Part shown: piece after piece, positions 6,967 through 14,837 of the stretch
Position numbering within the stretch: position 1 is the first letter of the stretch
Layout: the number at the start of each line of letters is the position of its first letter
DNA from: DAIDJM01 sp964250215
GTDB taxonomy: Bacteria; Pseudomonadota; Alphaproteobacteria; Acetobacterales; Acetobacteraceae
DNA length: 28,613 nucleotides
Direction: 5' to 3'
Assembly (NCBI GenBank): GCA_964250215.1
Contig: CAXUEX010000019.1
Coordinates: 1-28,613 of the forward strand
Notes under the pieces: generated by a model
What the model was told of the DNA's origin: nothing
Seen by the model: only the letters and a program-made list of their open reading frames with translations
The model's database searches: none
Position numbers and translations under genes: made by a program

Positions 6967-9609
6967 ATGCGGCGCCGCACTTTGGCAGAGTCCCTCCTGC
7001 TCGCTGCCGCCCCGCTCTCGGCCGCGGCCCAGAGCGGTGCGCCCGGACCGCTCGACGTGTATGCAACCTATGGCGCCAAGCCCGACGCTGTCTGGGGTGT
7101 AACCGATTGCAGCGCCGCAGCACATAGCTCGTCCATCACGTGCGTCTTGGAGTCTTTCACAACGACCGATCTCGGCAAGGCCATTATCCTCGATGACGGA
7201 AGCGGAGCCGGCGTGCCGCTCGTCGGTTCAATCAACGGCATAGGGTCCAGTCACACAATTACCATATCCAACCCAACTTCGATTGCAGTTCCTATCGTCC
7301 ACATACCTGTGCTTGAAGTCAGTAGCGCCGGAGTAGGTTACGGTTTTGGCACGACGCAGACGCTTCAGTGTGGCGGTGGCTGTACGACATCCGTTGTGGG
7401 CACGACGTCTGTGCTGACCGCCAAGGCGCCGCGGATCGCTGTGAACGGAGGCGGTTCGGGGGGTATGCCCAACACGACGTGCGTTGCGACAATACCAGGA
7501 CAGACGGCCTTTCCGGGCCAGCAAACCGTTGTTTCCTTCCCCGTAAGTTCGGGCGGCTCTGCCACAACTCCTGTCACAATAATCAATGGGGGAGCCATTA
7601 CGGCGGACAGCGTAGGATCGTCGTCGGGAACCTACACTCATCCGCTGAGTGCGGGCACCTGCGGATTCAGCATGGCTCCGACAATCACTCTCCAGTATGG
7701 GGTGGTGCTAGAACAAGTAACCCAAGTGGGTATTTACTCGAACCCGTCGTGTTCCGGCTCGAACGCCGGCACGACCATTTCATCGGACTATGGAACCGGT
7801 CTGAAGGTTCTCTGTCCCGGCAACTACACCAGTACCGCGTCCTGGGGCACCGACAACACGATCGCTTTCGAGCACGCGCTGGCGGATGCGAACGCCTACG
7901 CCAGCACCGCCAACCCTCGCCCGATCTACATCCCGGCCGGCAATTATCTGCTGCAGCCGTTGAACACGGCGGGCGCCAGCGGCTCAGCTGGCACATGCAG
8001 CATTGGCGGTGCGAGCTGCATGCCGACGTGCACCACCGTGGGCACTTGCACGAATTTCTGTGCTTCAGGTTCAGGTATCTGCCAAGCCAACATAGCGGTC
8101 GGGTATGGGGCCTGGTTCGGCGATGAACACAACCACAGCAATCTCTTCGTCATACCATCCTCGAATTCCAGCACACCCACGGCCGACCTGTTCTCCTGGT
8201 TGAACGCCGACGACAACGGCTCGCAGCCGCAGGCTGGCAACACGCAAACCTTCTCCAATCCCAGCGCCGGCAATGGCAATCAGGCAGGCAGCGCCGTGCG
8301 CAACCTGACGATCATCGGCGATCGCGCCGCCCAATCCAATCAGAACGCCATGTCGTTCTACGGCCGGACGTCGTCGGTATTCGTGGACAACGTCACCGTG
8401 TCCTACATGCTCGGCCATGCCTTCGGGGCGGGATATATCGGCATCGGCACGCCTGCCGCAACTTTGATCGAGTCGCGCTTGCTTAACTCAAGCTTCGATC
8501 ACGACGGATACGGGCTCAGCAGCGCGCCGGTACTGGATATCGGATCGAACAAAGCGGTGGGCGAGAACAACCTTGATCTGACCAACCTGGCAATCACCTA
8601 CCCCTACGGACCTGGAATCTCGATCCACGCGGAAAACCTCTCCGGCGGCGGTCCGCGTCAGATCCGGCTCACCAACATACGCATCGAGGGCACCGGCCAA
8701 TCCCTGCTCGGCACGAACCTGCTGCCCCCGCCCGATCTGCTGTTGCTGACCACTCAGAATACCGGCGCCAGCCAGCTCAGTGACGTCACCTGCCGTAACC
8801 TGCAATTGGTCAATCCGGTCCTGGGCGCCGCCGCGCTGCACATCACCACGTCTTCGACCCCGCCCGGCATTGCCAGCAACATCGATTGCGAGGGCAGCAT
8901 CATCAGCGAACCGGCCACGCTTTCTGCCAACGCCGCACCCAGCCTTGTCGATTATGGCCGCGGCGCCATGATCGAAGCCTGCAAGCAATGCAAGATCACG
9001 ATGGCCGCGAACACGTCGCAGGACGTGAACCTGATGGTGGGCACGCTTACTGCCGGATCATCGCCGCCGAGCTGCGCCGGCGTGGGCGGCCAGTCGGCCT
9101 TGGGTGGCACCGGCCTGGTTTATGATGGCGAGGGTGCGGAATCCGCGCTGAGCACTTGCCTCGATCCGCTGTCGGTGGGTCTTATTGCGTTTCCCAATCG
9201 GCAGTTGCTCGCCAACGGCAGCCTGGCGAACACATCGCCCGGTGAGCCGATCGGGCAAGTGGTTTCGCAAGTTTCGGGAACGAGCAACACCCTGACCTTC
9301 GGCACCACGTCGTCGGCAAACGTGACAATTTCTGTGACAGCGCCGCTTTGGACGGTGATCCACACCGGTTCCAGCGGAAACTTCACAGACATGTGGGACA
9401 CGGGCCAGAATGTCTGGAATGCCGTCGGCAGCATCGCGGCGGCGGGCCAAGTCTATCGCATGCGTTACTGCAACACCACGTCTTCCGCCGGCACCCTTGC
9501 TCCCAACACCGGCATTACGGGTCTGCCGGTAACCATTACCGCGGGTACTTGCATCAATCTTGTGCTCGAGCTTACCAGTACAAATAACGTCACAATTGTT
9601 TCTGGCTGA
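6967..9609 (+). CDS. Exported tailspike/pectate-lyase-like beta-helix protein (paralogue A)
   Basis: This 880-residue protein has no function I can name. A signal peptide (MRRR, hydrophobic core, A-x-A near residue 21) sends it out of the cytoplasm; the ATG at 6967 follows GGGAGG. 'YGAKPD' near residue 35 and 'DLGKAIILDDGSGAG' resemble the start of Pectate_lyase_3/tailspike domains. The matching 'WGTDNTIAF' and 'PAGNYL' come only at 293 and 323, so ~250 residues of Ser/Thr/Gly-rich sequence are inserted. The middle ('SAVRNLTIIGDRA', 'NNLDLTNLAIT') reads like rungs of a right-handed beta-helix. The last ~110 residues ('WTVIHTGSSGNFTD...YRMRYCNTTSSAGTL') resemble small beta end-domains of tail fibres. 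Cys pairs (C-G-G-G-C, C-K-Q-C) suggest disulfides. It is paralogous to the gene at 10885. A polysaccharide-binding or -cleaving surface role is plausible but unproven. Confidence 0.8.
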   Translation: MRRRTLAESLLLAAAPLSAAAQSGAPGPLDVYATYGAKPDAVWGVTDCSAAAHSSSITCVLESFTTTDLGKAIILDDGSGAGVPLVGSINGIGSSHTITISNPTSIAVPIVHIPVLEVSSAGVGYGFGTTQTLQCGGGCTTSVVGTTSVLTAKAPRIAVNGGGSGGMPNTTCVATIPGQTAFPGQQTVVSFPVSSGGSATTPVTIINGGAITADSVGSSSGTYTHPLSAGTCGFSMAPTITLQYGVVLEQVTQVGIYSNPSCSGSNAGTTISSDYGTGLKVLCPGNYTSTASWGTDNTIAFEHALADANAYASTANPRPIYIPAGNYLLQPLNTAGASGSAGTCSIGGASCMPTCTTVGTCTNFCASGSGICQANIAVGYGAWFGDEHNHSNLFVIPSSNSSTPTADLFSWLNADDNGSQPQAGNTQTFSNPSAGNGNQAGSAVRNLTIIGDRAAQSNQNAMSFYGRTSSVFVDNVTVSYMLGHAFGAGYIGIGTPAATLIESRLLNSSFDHDGYGLSSAPVLDIGSNKAVGENNLDLTNLAITYPYGPGISIHAENLSGGGPRQIRLTNIRIEGTGQSLLGTNLLPPPDLLLLTTQNTGASQLSDVTCRNLQLVNPVLGAAALHITTSSTPPGIASNIDCEGSIISEPATLSANAAPSLVDYGRGAMIEACKQCKITMAANTSQDVNLMVGTLTAGSSPPSCAGVGGQSALGGTGLVYDGEGAESALSTCLDPLSVGLIAFPNRQLLANGSLANTSPGEPIGQVVSQVSGTSNTLTFGTTSSANVTISVTAPLWTVIHTGSSGNFTDMWDTGQNVWNAVGSIAAAGQVYRMRYCNTTSSAGTLAPNTGITGLPVTITAGTCINLVLELTSTNNVTIVSG

Positions 9610-9637
9610 CATGCGCTGGATTCTGGAGGACCACACA

Positions 9638-10879
9638 ATGCTTTCACCCCATCAACTGGCTGTCGCACTCCTTCTGTTCGCGGCCGGCTTCCCCGCAACG
9701 TCGCCAGCCGCTTCGCTGAGCCAGAGCGTGCCGGCGTTTCCGATCTATCGCTTCGCGGGACCGCCGGATGGCGCGACGCCTTCCGGTGGCTTGGTTCAGG
9801 ATAGCCAGGGGCGGCTTTATGGTGGAACGCAGTCGGGCGGGGCCAATAATAAAGGCGCCATATACCGGTTGACGCGCCAGTCCGGACAAAAATGGACGGA
9901 AGAGATTCTCTACAGTTTCAGCGGCCCAGATGGAAGTTCTCCGGAGGGGCCGCTGACACTGGACGCTAGCGGGAACATTTATGGAGTCACCAGCGTCGGT
10001 GGTGCCAATGACCTCGGAACAGCATTCCGGTTACAAAGTACCAATAACGTGTGGAGCCTCACAACTCTTCACTCCTTTGGCCAAGGTCAAGACGGTGTCG
10101 GCCTATTTACCGGAATGGCGTTCGGCCAAGATGGCAATCTGTTTGGCGTCACCGAGACCGGCGGCATAGGTAACAATGGTACGGCGTTCGAACTCTCTCC
10201 TGAAGGCGACACCACGTATTATGCAATTGTGCATTACTTCCTTGGCGGAAGCGACGGGCTAGCACCGCTATCAGGACTCATTTCTGACGGTCGCCGGCTC
10301 GTCGGAACCACTTTTGGTGGCGGAACAAGCAACGCGGGCACGGTCTTCACTTTGAGCAAGGACGCAGGAGGCGCGTGGCGAGAGCGCGTGGTTTACAGCT
10401 TCAACAAGAGCGGGGATGTGGGTGGAGTGGCCACGGCGCAAGGGTTTGCAGGAGACGGCCACGGTGGTTTCATCGGTTCTGGTGCTGGTGGGTTGTTTGG
10501 CAAAGGTGGCGTATTCGCTATTGCCCCATCAGAATCTGCTGGCTCTTCTTGGAATGAAAGCGTGTTGTATACCTTCGGCGAAAATCCGTCCGATCCGACT
10601 GGCTCTTGCGATTTGGTTGAAGGACCGCGTGGGCTAATTTACGGCACCGCATCGTCCGGTGGAGGCGCCAGGATGCCGGGCGGTGCTGTCTTTACCCTCT
10701 CACCGCCAACAAGTGGGAACTCAGGTTGGACGGAGACCAACCTGCTTAACTTGTCGCCAAAGGGATTTCTCGGCAATCGTCCTTTAGGCGCAGTGCTACG
10801 CCACAATCGCGTCTTTTTCGGAGTTAGTTCTTCGGGTGGAAATAAGTTGGGGCTCGACTTCGTTTTTGCTCCGCTGTAA
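9638..10879 (+). CDS. Exported GloVer-repeat protein, predicted seven-bladed beta-propeller
   Basis: The 413-residue product has a signal peptide (residues ~1-25, ending S-P-A-A) and then seven imperfect repeats about 54 residues apart. Their cores follow L-Y-G-x-T-x-x-G-G-x-x-x-x-G-x-x-F-x-L and lie near residues 60-78, 114-132, 168-186, 221-239, 278-295, 334-354 and 393-411. Between cores there is a recurring '(L/V)-(Y/H)-S-F-x-G-x-D-G' element. This is the pattern NCBI names choice-of-anchor tandem repeat GloVer-containing protein. Seven regular blades suggest a beta-propeller. The ATG at 9638 is preceded by GGAGG (9625-9629) at eight bases; an earlier ATG at 9611 lacks such a site. It lies 28 bases after paralogue A and five before paralogue B. 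Base composition is clearly less GC-rich than the housekeeping genes. The biochemical role is unknown. Confidence 0.82.
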   Translation: MLSPHQLAVALLLFAAGFPATSPAASLSQSVPAFPIYRFAGPPDGATPSGGLVQDSQGRLYGGTQSGGANNKGAIYRLTRQSGQKWTEEILYSFSGPDGSSPEGPLTLDASGNIYGVTSVGGANDLGTAFRLQSTNNVWSLTTLHSFGQGQDGVGLFTGMAFGQDGNLFGVTETGGIGNNGTAFELSPEGDTTYYAIVHYFLGGSDGLAPLSGLISDGRRLVGTTFGGGTSNAGTVFTLSKDAGGAWRERVVYSFNKSGDVGGVATAQGFAGDGHGGFIGSGAGGLFGKGGVFAIAPSESAGSSWNESVLYTFGENPSDPTGSCDLVEGPRGLIYGTASSGGGARMPGGAVFTLSPPTSGNSGWTETNLLNLSPKGFLGNRPLGAVLRHNRVFFGVSSSGGNKLGLDFVFAPL

Positions 10880-10884
10880 ATCTC

Positions 10885-12924
10885 ATGCGCCTCCGTTGTC
10901 GCACGAGTGCTCTTGCGGCCGCGACTTTGGCATGGTCACAACCATCCGAGTCGCAGCCAAGGAGCGGATATGTCAATGTCGCATCTCCGGGAACGGGGGT
11001 GGCGGCGAAGCCTGACGCCCAATGGGGTGTTACAGGGTGCACCCTGACTCCACCATCTACATCTCTCAACTGCCCTAGCGCGAATTTTTCAAACTACGGC
11101 ACGCAGACGGTCGTGATAGTTGATGACGCCGGGCTAAACTACTCCTCCCTGAAAACAACTCTCGTGAGCGGCACGGGTACTACGGCAGTCTTAGCCGCCC
11201 GTGCTATCAACACGGTCCCAATTCAGCATGTCGGCAGCCTGTCGCCGGTTCAGCAGGGCTCGGGCTACACGTTCAGCAGCACGCAGACTTTGGCGTGTAC
11301 GGACAGCTGCTCGGCTCTCGCGATTGCGACCGGCACGCCCGTGATCCTATCCGTCAGCGGTACGCCCGCCGTCGCGAACCGGGGTAGCGGAGGAACGAAA
11401 GGCGCTTGTACACTTACGGTTACAGACCAGACCGCGCTTGCCCAGCAGCCGACTCAGGTCAGAGCCACAATAACCATGGGAACCATCAGCTCACTTGGCA
11501 CAATCGTCAATCCCGGTTTGATTACCGGAATCGTGGCCACGCCCTCGAGCGGCATTTACACGGAGCCCGTCACGGGTTGTGGCGGCCTTACCGGCGCGAC
11601 ACTCAATATTGCATACGGCGTCGTCCTCGAACGTCTTACCCCGGGCACCGGGCTCTACAACGCAAACGGAGCGCCCAGCTGCACTGTCAGTAACCCCGGG
11701 TCAACCACATCTTCGGACTCCGGCACCGGTCTCACCCTGAGCTGCACAATTTATTCCAGTACGGTCTCCTTCGGCACCGACAATGCGCCTGCTTTCCGAA
11801 ATGCCATCAACCTGATGAATCAAGCCGCCGCCGCCGGCAGCCCGAAATGCATCTATGTTCCCGCGGGCAATTACCTGACCAGCGTGGTGAACACGTTGGG
11901 CAGCAGCGGCACATCCATGACCATGGCGCAGGGCTATGGCTGCTTCCTGGGTGACGAACACTACCACTCAAACATATTCATTATCCCGAACACAGCGGGT
12001 GACCTGTTTGCGTGGAATGACTCAAACAACAATGGCTCATCAATCCCCTTCGGCAACACGCAGACTTTCTCCGATCTCAGCCAGCATCCGAACAAAGGCG
12101 GCAGTGCCGTCCGCTACATGACCATCCTGGGAGACCGCGCCAGCACCGCCGAACAGAACGCGCTCGCGTTCTACGGTCCGACGAGCGACCTGCTGATCGA
12201 CGATCTGCGCATCTCGTATGTGAAGGGCCGCGCCATCGCCGCCGGCTTGGCCGATACCAGCAACACCGGCAATCTCGCCAACGCGCGCATCAGCAATGTC
12301 TACCTGGATGTCGACGGCGATTTTGCGCAGAGCACCGGCGCGCCCGTAGCGGCGCTGGATATCGGCGCCACAGGCGGTCCCGGCTCCAGCGGCATCGATT
12401 TGCTGAACCTGCGCTTCTACGACAATTTCGGCACGAGCCTGTGGCTGCATGCCGGTCCCACCGCCACCTCCAACACACGGCGGATCAACATCCTCACCGC
12501 AAAAGGCGAGGAGAGCGGCTTCGATTCCGTGGCGCCGCCGCCGCCGAACTCGATCGGCGACATGGTCCTGCTCGGCGATCCGAATGCCGGCAGTTTCGAT
12601 GTCAGCGACATCCTGGGGCGAGGCCTGGAGCTTGTGAACCAGGCGCCGTACTATCCCTTTCTTCACATCGCCGGCGCCGCCGCTCCGGCCGCGCCTGCCG
12701 CCCGGTTCGATCTACAGTTTTTCGCCGAAGCGGCGGGCGCCACCGGCTTCGGTTCCGGCCTGCAAGTGGATAGCTGCCAGCAATGCGCTTTCCACGCGAT
12801 CACGAACAACGCCAACGGGTCGCAATTGCAGGTCGGCACCCTATCCGGCACCGTTTGCGTCGGCGCCAATCTTCTTGCCCCCGGCCTCACCTACGATGGT
12901 GGCGGCGCCGCTGCGAACCAGTAA
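10885..12924 (+). CDS. Exported tailspike/pectate-lyase-like beta-helix protein (paralogue B, shorter)
   Basis: The 679-residue product is a clear paralogue of the protein at 6967. Shared blocks in the same order are 'AKPDAxWGVTxC', the 'GTDNxxAF' motif (residue 297), 'PAGNYL' (326), 'GDEHxHSNxFxIP', 'GNTQTFS', 'GSAVRxxTIxGDRA', 'Q-C' pairs and 'GLxYDGxGA'. The N terminus is a signal peptide (MRLRCR then Ala/Leu-rich). It stops just after the YDG block, so it lacks the ~150-residue tail of paralogue A, including the fibre-like end domain. No ribosome-binding site is evident in the five-base spacer after the GloVer gene, so translation may be coupled. As with A, the beta-helix fold is inferred from motifs, and the function is unknown. 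It is probably cotranscribed with both upstream genes. Confidence 0.8.
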   Translation: MRLRCRTSALAAATLAWSQPSESQPRSGYVNVASPGTGVAAKPDAQWGVTGCTLTPPSTSLNCPSANFSNYGTQTVVIVDDAGLNYSSLKTTLVSGTGTTAVLAARAINTVPIQHVGSLSPVQQGSGYTFSSTQTLACTDSCSALAIATGTPVILSVSGTPAVANRGSGGTKGACTLTVTDQTALAQQPTQVRATITMGTISSLGTIVNPGLITGIVATPSSGIYTEPVTGCGGLTGATLNIAYGVVLERLTPGTGLYNANGAPSCTVSNPGSTTSSDSGTGLTLSCTIYSSTVSFGTDNAPAFRNAINLMNQAAAAGSPKCIYVPAGNYLTSVVNTLGSSGTSMTMAQGYGCFLGDEHYHSNIFIIPNTAGDLFAWNDSNNNGSSIPFGNTQTFSDLSQHPNKGGSAVRYMTILGDRASTAEQNALAFYGPTSDLLIDDLRISYVKGRAIAAGLADTSNTGNLANARISNVYLDVDGDFAQSTGAPVAALDIGATGGPGSSGIDLLNLRFYDNFGTSLWLHAGPTATSNTRRINILTAKGEESGFDSVAPPPPNSIGDMVLLGDPNAGSFDVSDILGRGLELVNQAPYYPFLHIAGAAAPAAPAARFDLQFFAEAAGATGFGSGLQVDSCQQCAFHAITNNANGSQLQVGTLSGTVCVGANLLAPGLTYDGGGAAANQ

Positions 12925-12990
12925 CGGCAGCCTCGCCGCGGCTGTTACACTCCGGGTGAATCGTATCTCGGGCCGGGCGAAAAAAAGCCC

Positions 12991-13019
12991 TTGACCGTAT
13001 GTAAGCCCTAGCTTACGGT
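12991..13019 (+). promoter_or_regulatory. Promoter/operator of the ArsR-SRPBCC operon
   Basis: TTGACC (12991-12996) and TACGGT (13014-13019), 17 bases apart, form a plausible promoter. Between and over the -10 lies a perfect inverted repeat GTAAGC-CCTA-GCTTAC (13001-13006/13011-13016), flanked by ACCGTA on the left and GGT on the right, which extends the symmetry. A further GCTTACGG copy lies inside the start of the gene (13028-13035). ArsR proteins bind such palindromes overlapping their own promoter, so this is probably the autoregulatory operator. The start codon is so close that the transcript would be leaderless or nearly so. Confidence 0.55.
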
Positions 13020-13024
13020 AAGGC

Positions 13025-13354
13025 ATGGCTTACGGAATGGCCCTCGCCGCGCTTGCGGACCCCACAAGACGCGCCGTTCTCGAGCGCCTCGCACATGGTC
13101 CCGCTTCGGTTGGCGATATCGCCAGCCGCCTGCCGGTGAGCCGGCCCGCCGTTTCGCAACATCTCAGGACGCTCAAGGCGGCGGGCCTCGTGGCCGATTC
13201 GGCCGAGGGAAACCGCCGCATCTATCGGATCGACCCGGCGGGGCTGGGGCAGATCCGGGCGTGGCTCGACCGGTTCTGGACCACGGCGCTGGACTCGTTT
13301 CAGGCCGAAATCGAACGCGACGATCCGCCGAACCCGAAGGAGAAAAACCCATGA
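13025..13354 (+). CDS. ArsR-family winged-helix transcriptional regulator
   Basis: The 109-residue protein is a winged HTH: 'LADPTRRAVLERL' (helix 1), 'SVGDIASRLPVSRPAVSQHLRTLKAAGLV' (HTH, residues ~28-56) and a 'GNRRIYRIDPAGL' wing. It lacks the Cys pairs of the metal-sensing ArsR/SmtB types. Such non-metal ArsR genes are very often paired with an SRPBCC/AHSA1 gene, as here, where the ATG of the next gene overlaps this stop. It probably represses its own operon through the palindrome just upstream. An internal ATG four codons in (13037) is an alternative start, and I see no ribosome-binding site for either. Confidence 0.88.
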   Translation: MAYGMALAALADPTRRAVLERLAHGPASVGDIASRLPVSRPAVSQHLRTLKAAGLVADSAEGNRRIYRIDPAGLGQIRAWLDRFWTTALDSFQAEIERDDPPNPKEKNP

Positions 13355-13696
13355 GTCTGACCATCGCGCCGGCCGCAATCCGCAAGTCGCTCACGCTGCG
13401 CGCCTCGCCCGAACGGGCCTTTGCGCTATTCACGGCCGGCTTCGACTGCTGGTGGCCGAGAGCCCACAGCATCGAGACCTCGCCGATGATCGCCGCGGTG
13501 CTGGAACCGGGGGTGGGCGGGCGCTGGTTCAGCCGGCACGAGGACGGCACGGAAATGCGCTGGGGCGAGGTTTTGGTCTGGGAGCCGCCGGCCCGGCTGG
13601 TGCTGGCCTGGCGCATCGGCCCGACCTGGACATACGACCCCAACCTGCTCACCGAGGTCGAGGTGTGCTTCACCGATGGCGGTGACGGCACCACGC
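13351..13696 (+). CDS. SRPBCC (AHSA1-like) domain protein, 3' end lost in assembly gap
   Basis: The first 115 residues are present. 'IRKSLTLRASPERAFALFTAGFDCWWP' followed by 'GGRWFSRHEDGTEMRWGEVLVWEPPARLVLAWRI' is the classic START/AHSA1 pattern, a ligand-binding helix-grip fold. The full family length is ~150-160 residues, so about 40 residues are hidden in the N run that follows. It starts by overlapping the ArsR stop (ATGA). ArsR-SRPBCC pairs are widespread and usually annotated as regulator plus activator/ligand-binding protein; the ligand is unknown. The truncation is an assembly artefact, not a biological one. Confidence 0.85.
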
Positions 13697-13796
13697 NNNN
13701 NNNNNNNNNNNNNNNNNNNNNNNNNNNNNNNNNNNNNNNNNNNNNNNNNNNNNNNNNNNNNNNNNNNNNNNNNNNNNNNNNNNNNNNNNNNNNNNN
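13697..13796. other. Assembly gap (100 N)
   Basis: Exactly 100 undetermined bases, the usual placeholder for a scaffold gap of unknown size. It swallows the end of the SRPBCC gene and the start of the membrane-protein gene that follows. At least ~120 bases are expected for the SRPBCC end alone, so the real gap is probably longer than shown. Confidence 0.98.
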
Positions 13797-14090
13797 GCCG
13801 CCTATGGCAGCGGCACCGATACGCTGCTCTGGTCGCTCGATGCCGGCGCTTTTGGCGCGACGCTGGGGGCGCTGCATCTGCTGCGGTCGTTTCGGCCGGC
13901 CGATCGCGTTCTCGCGTGGCTCGTGATCTTGCCCACGGTGGCGTGGATCGCATCGTGCCTGAGGTTCGGCGCGTTGCTCCACGATGTTGCTGATCCGCGC
14001 GTGGTGATGTTCGTCGCGGCTTCGGCCGGGCTGATCGGGTTCAGTTTGCGCACGGCGCTGCGCCAGAGCCCGGCGCCGCGCTTCGCGTGA
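13797..14090 (+). CDS. Integral membrane protein of unknown function, C-terminal part
   Basis: Directly after the gap an open frame of 97 codons runs to TGA (14088-14090). It encodes three likely membrane segments: 'LLWSLDAGAFGATLGALHLL', then 'VLAWLVILPTVAWIASC', then 'VVMFVAASAGLIGFSL', ending in an Arg-containing cytoplasmic tail. The start lies in the gap. I do not recognise the family; small four-helix membrane proteins often sit beside ArsR-SRPBCC pairs, so it may be the third gene of that operon, but the gap prevents proof. Convergent with nth, it ends only seven bases from the nth stop. Confidence 0.6.
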   Translation, partial: AAYGSGTDTLLWSLDAGAFGATLGALHLLRSFRPADRVLAWLVILPTVAWIASCLRFGALLHDVADPRVVMFVAASAGLIGFSLRTALRQSPAPRFA

Positions 14091-14097
14091 ACCGGTT

Positions 14098-14760
14098 TCA
14101 TGCAGGCGGCGGCAGAACCTTGTCGGGATAGCGGCACCAGCGCGCCACCGCGCAGCGCCAGCATTCCGGCCGCCGCGCCTTGCATACGTAGCGGCCGTGC
14201 AGGATCAGCAGATGGTGCGCGGCGCGCAGCAGATCGGGCGGGATGCGGGCCAAGAGCGCATCTTCCACCTCGCGCGGGTTGCGGCCCGGAGCGAGGCCGG
14301 TTCGATTGCCGAGCCGGAATATATGCGTGTCGACCGCCATGGTGCTTTCGCCGAACGCCACGTTCAGCACCACGTTCGCGGTTTTTCGCCCGACGCCGGG
14401 CAGCGCTTCCAAAGCCACCCGGTCGCGCGGCACTTCGCCGCCATGGTCGCGCAGCAGGATTTCCGACAGCGCCGCCACGTTGCGGGCCTTGCCCTGCCAC
14501 AGGCCGATCGAGCGGATATGCGCACCCACGCCTTCCACGCCGAGCTTCACCATCGCGGCGGGGTCCGGCGCCGCCGGGAACAGCGTGGCCGTCGCCTTGT
14601 TCACGGAAGCGTCGGTCGCCTGCGCCGAGAGCACCACGGCCACCAGCAGCGTGTAGGGCGTGGTGAAGCGCAGCTCGGTCTCGGCATCCGGCCGGTCGGC
14701 GGCGAGCGCTTCGAGGAACGGGCGCACATCGCGCTTGGGGATAAGACGTGCTGCCGCCAC
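14098..14760 (-). CDS. nth: Endonuclease III (DNA glycosylase/AP lyase)
   Basis: It removes oxidised pyrimidines from DNA in base-excision repair. The 220-residue product has the helix-hairpin-helix 'LPGVGRKTANVV' (residues 120-131) with the catalytic Lys126, the catalytic Asp144 in 'AVDTHIFR', and the [4Fe-4S] cluster ligands Cys193, 200, 203 and 209 in the canonical C-x6-C-x2-C-x5-C spacing. The start is GTG at 14760; a Met-Ala-Ala-Ala leader before 'RLIPKRDV' fits the family length, and no strong ribosome-binding site is seen. It is divergent from cydD with 77 bases between the two starts. Confidence 0.94.
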   Translation of the reverse strand: MAAARLIPKRDVRPFLEALAADRPDAETELRFTTPYTLLVAVVLSAQATDASVNKATATLFPAAPDPAAMVKLGVEGVGAHIRSIGLWQGKARNVAALSEILLRDHGGEVPRDRVALEALPGVGRKTANVVLNVAFGESTMAVDTHIFRLGNRTGLAPGRNPREVEDALLARIPPDLLRAAHHLLILHGRYVCKARRPECWRCAVARWCRYPDKVLPPPA

Positions 14761-14837
14761 AACACGGTTCTCATAGAAGACGGCGGTTCCGGGGGGAACG
14801 GCCGGTTCCCCTGAGCCTTTCTTCGGCTAGAATTGCG

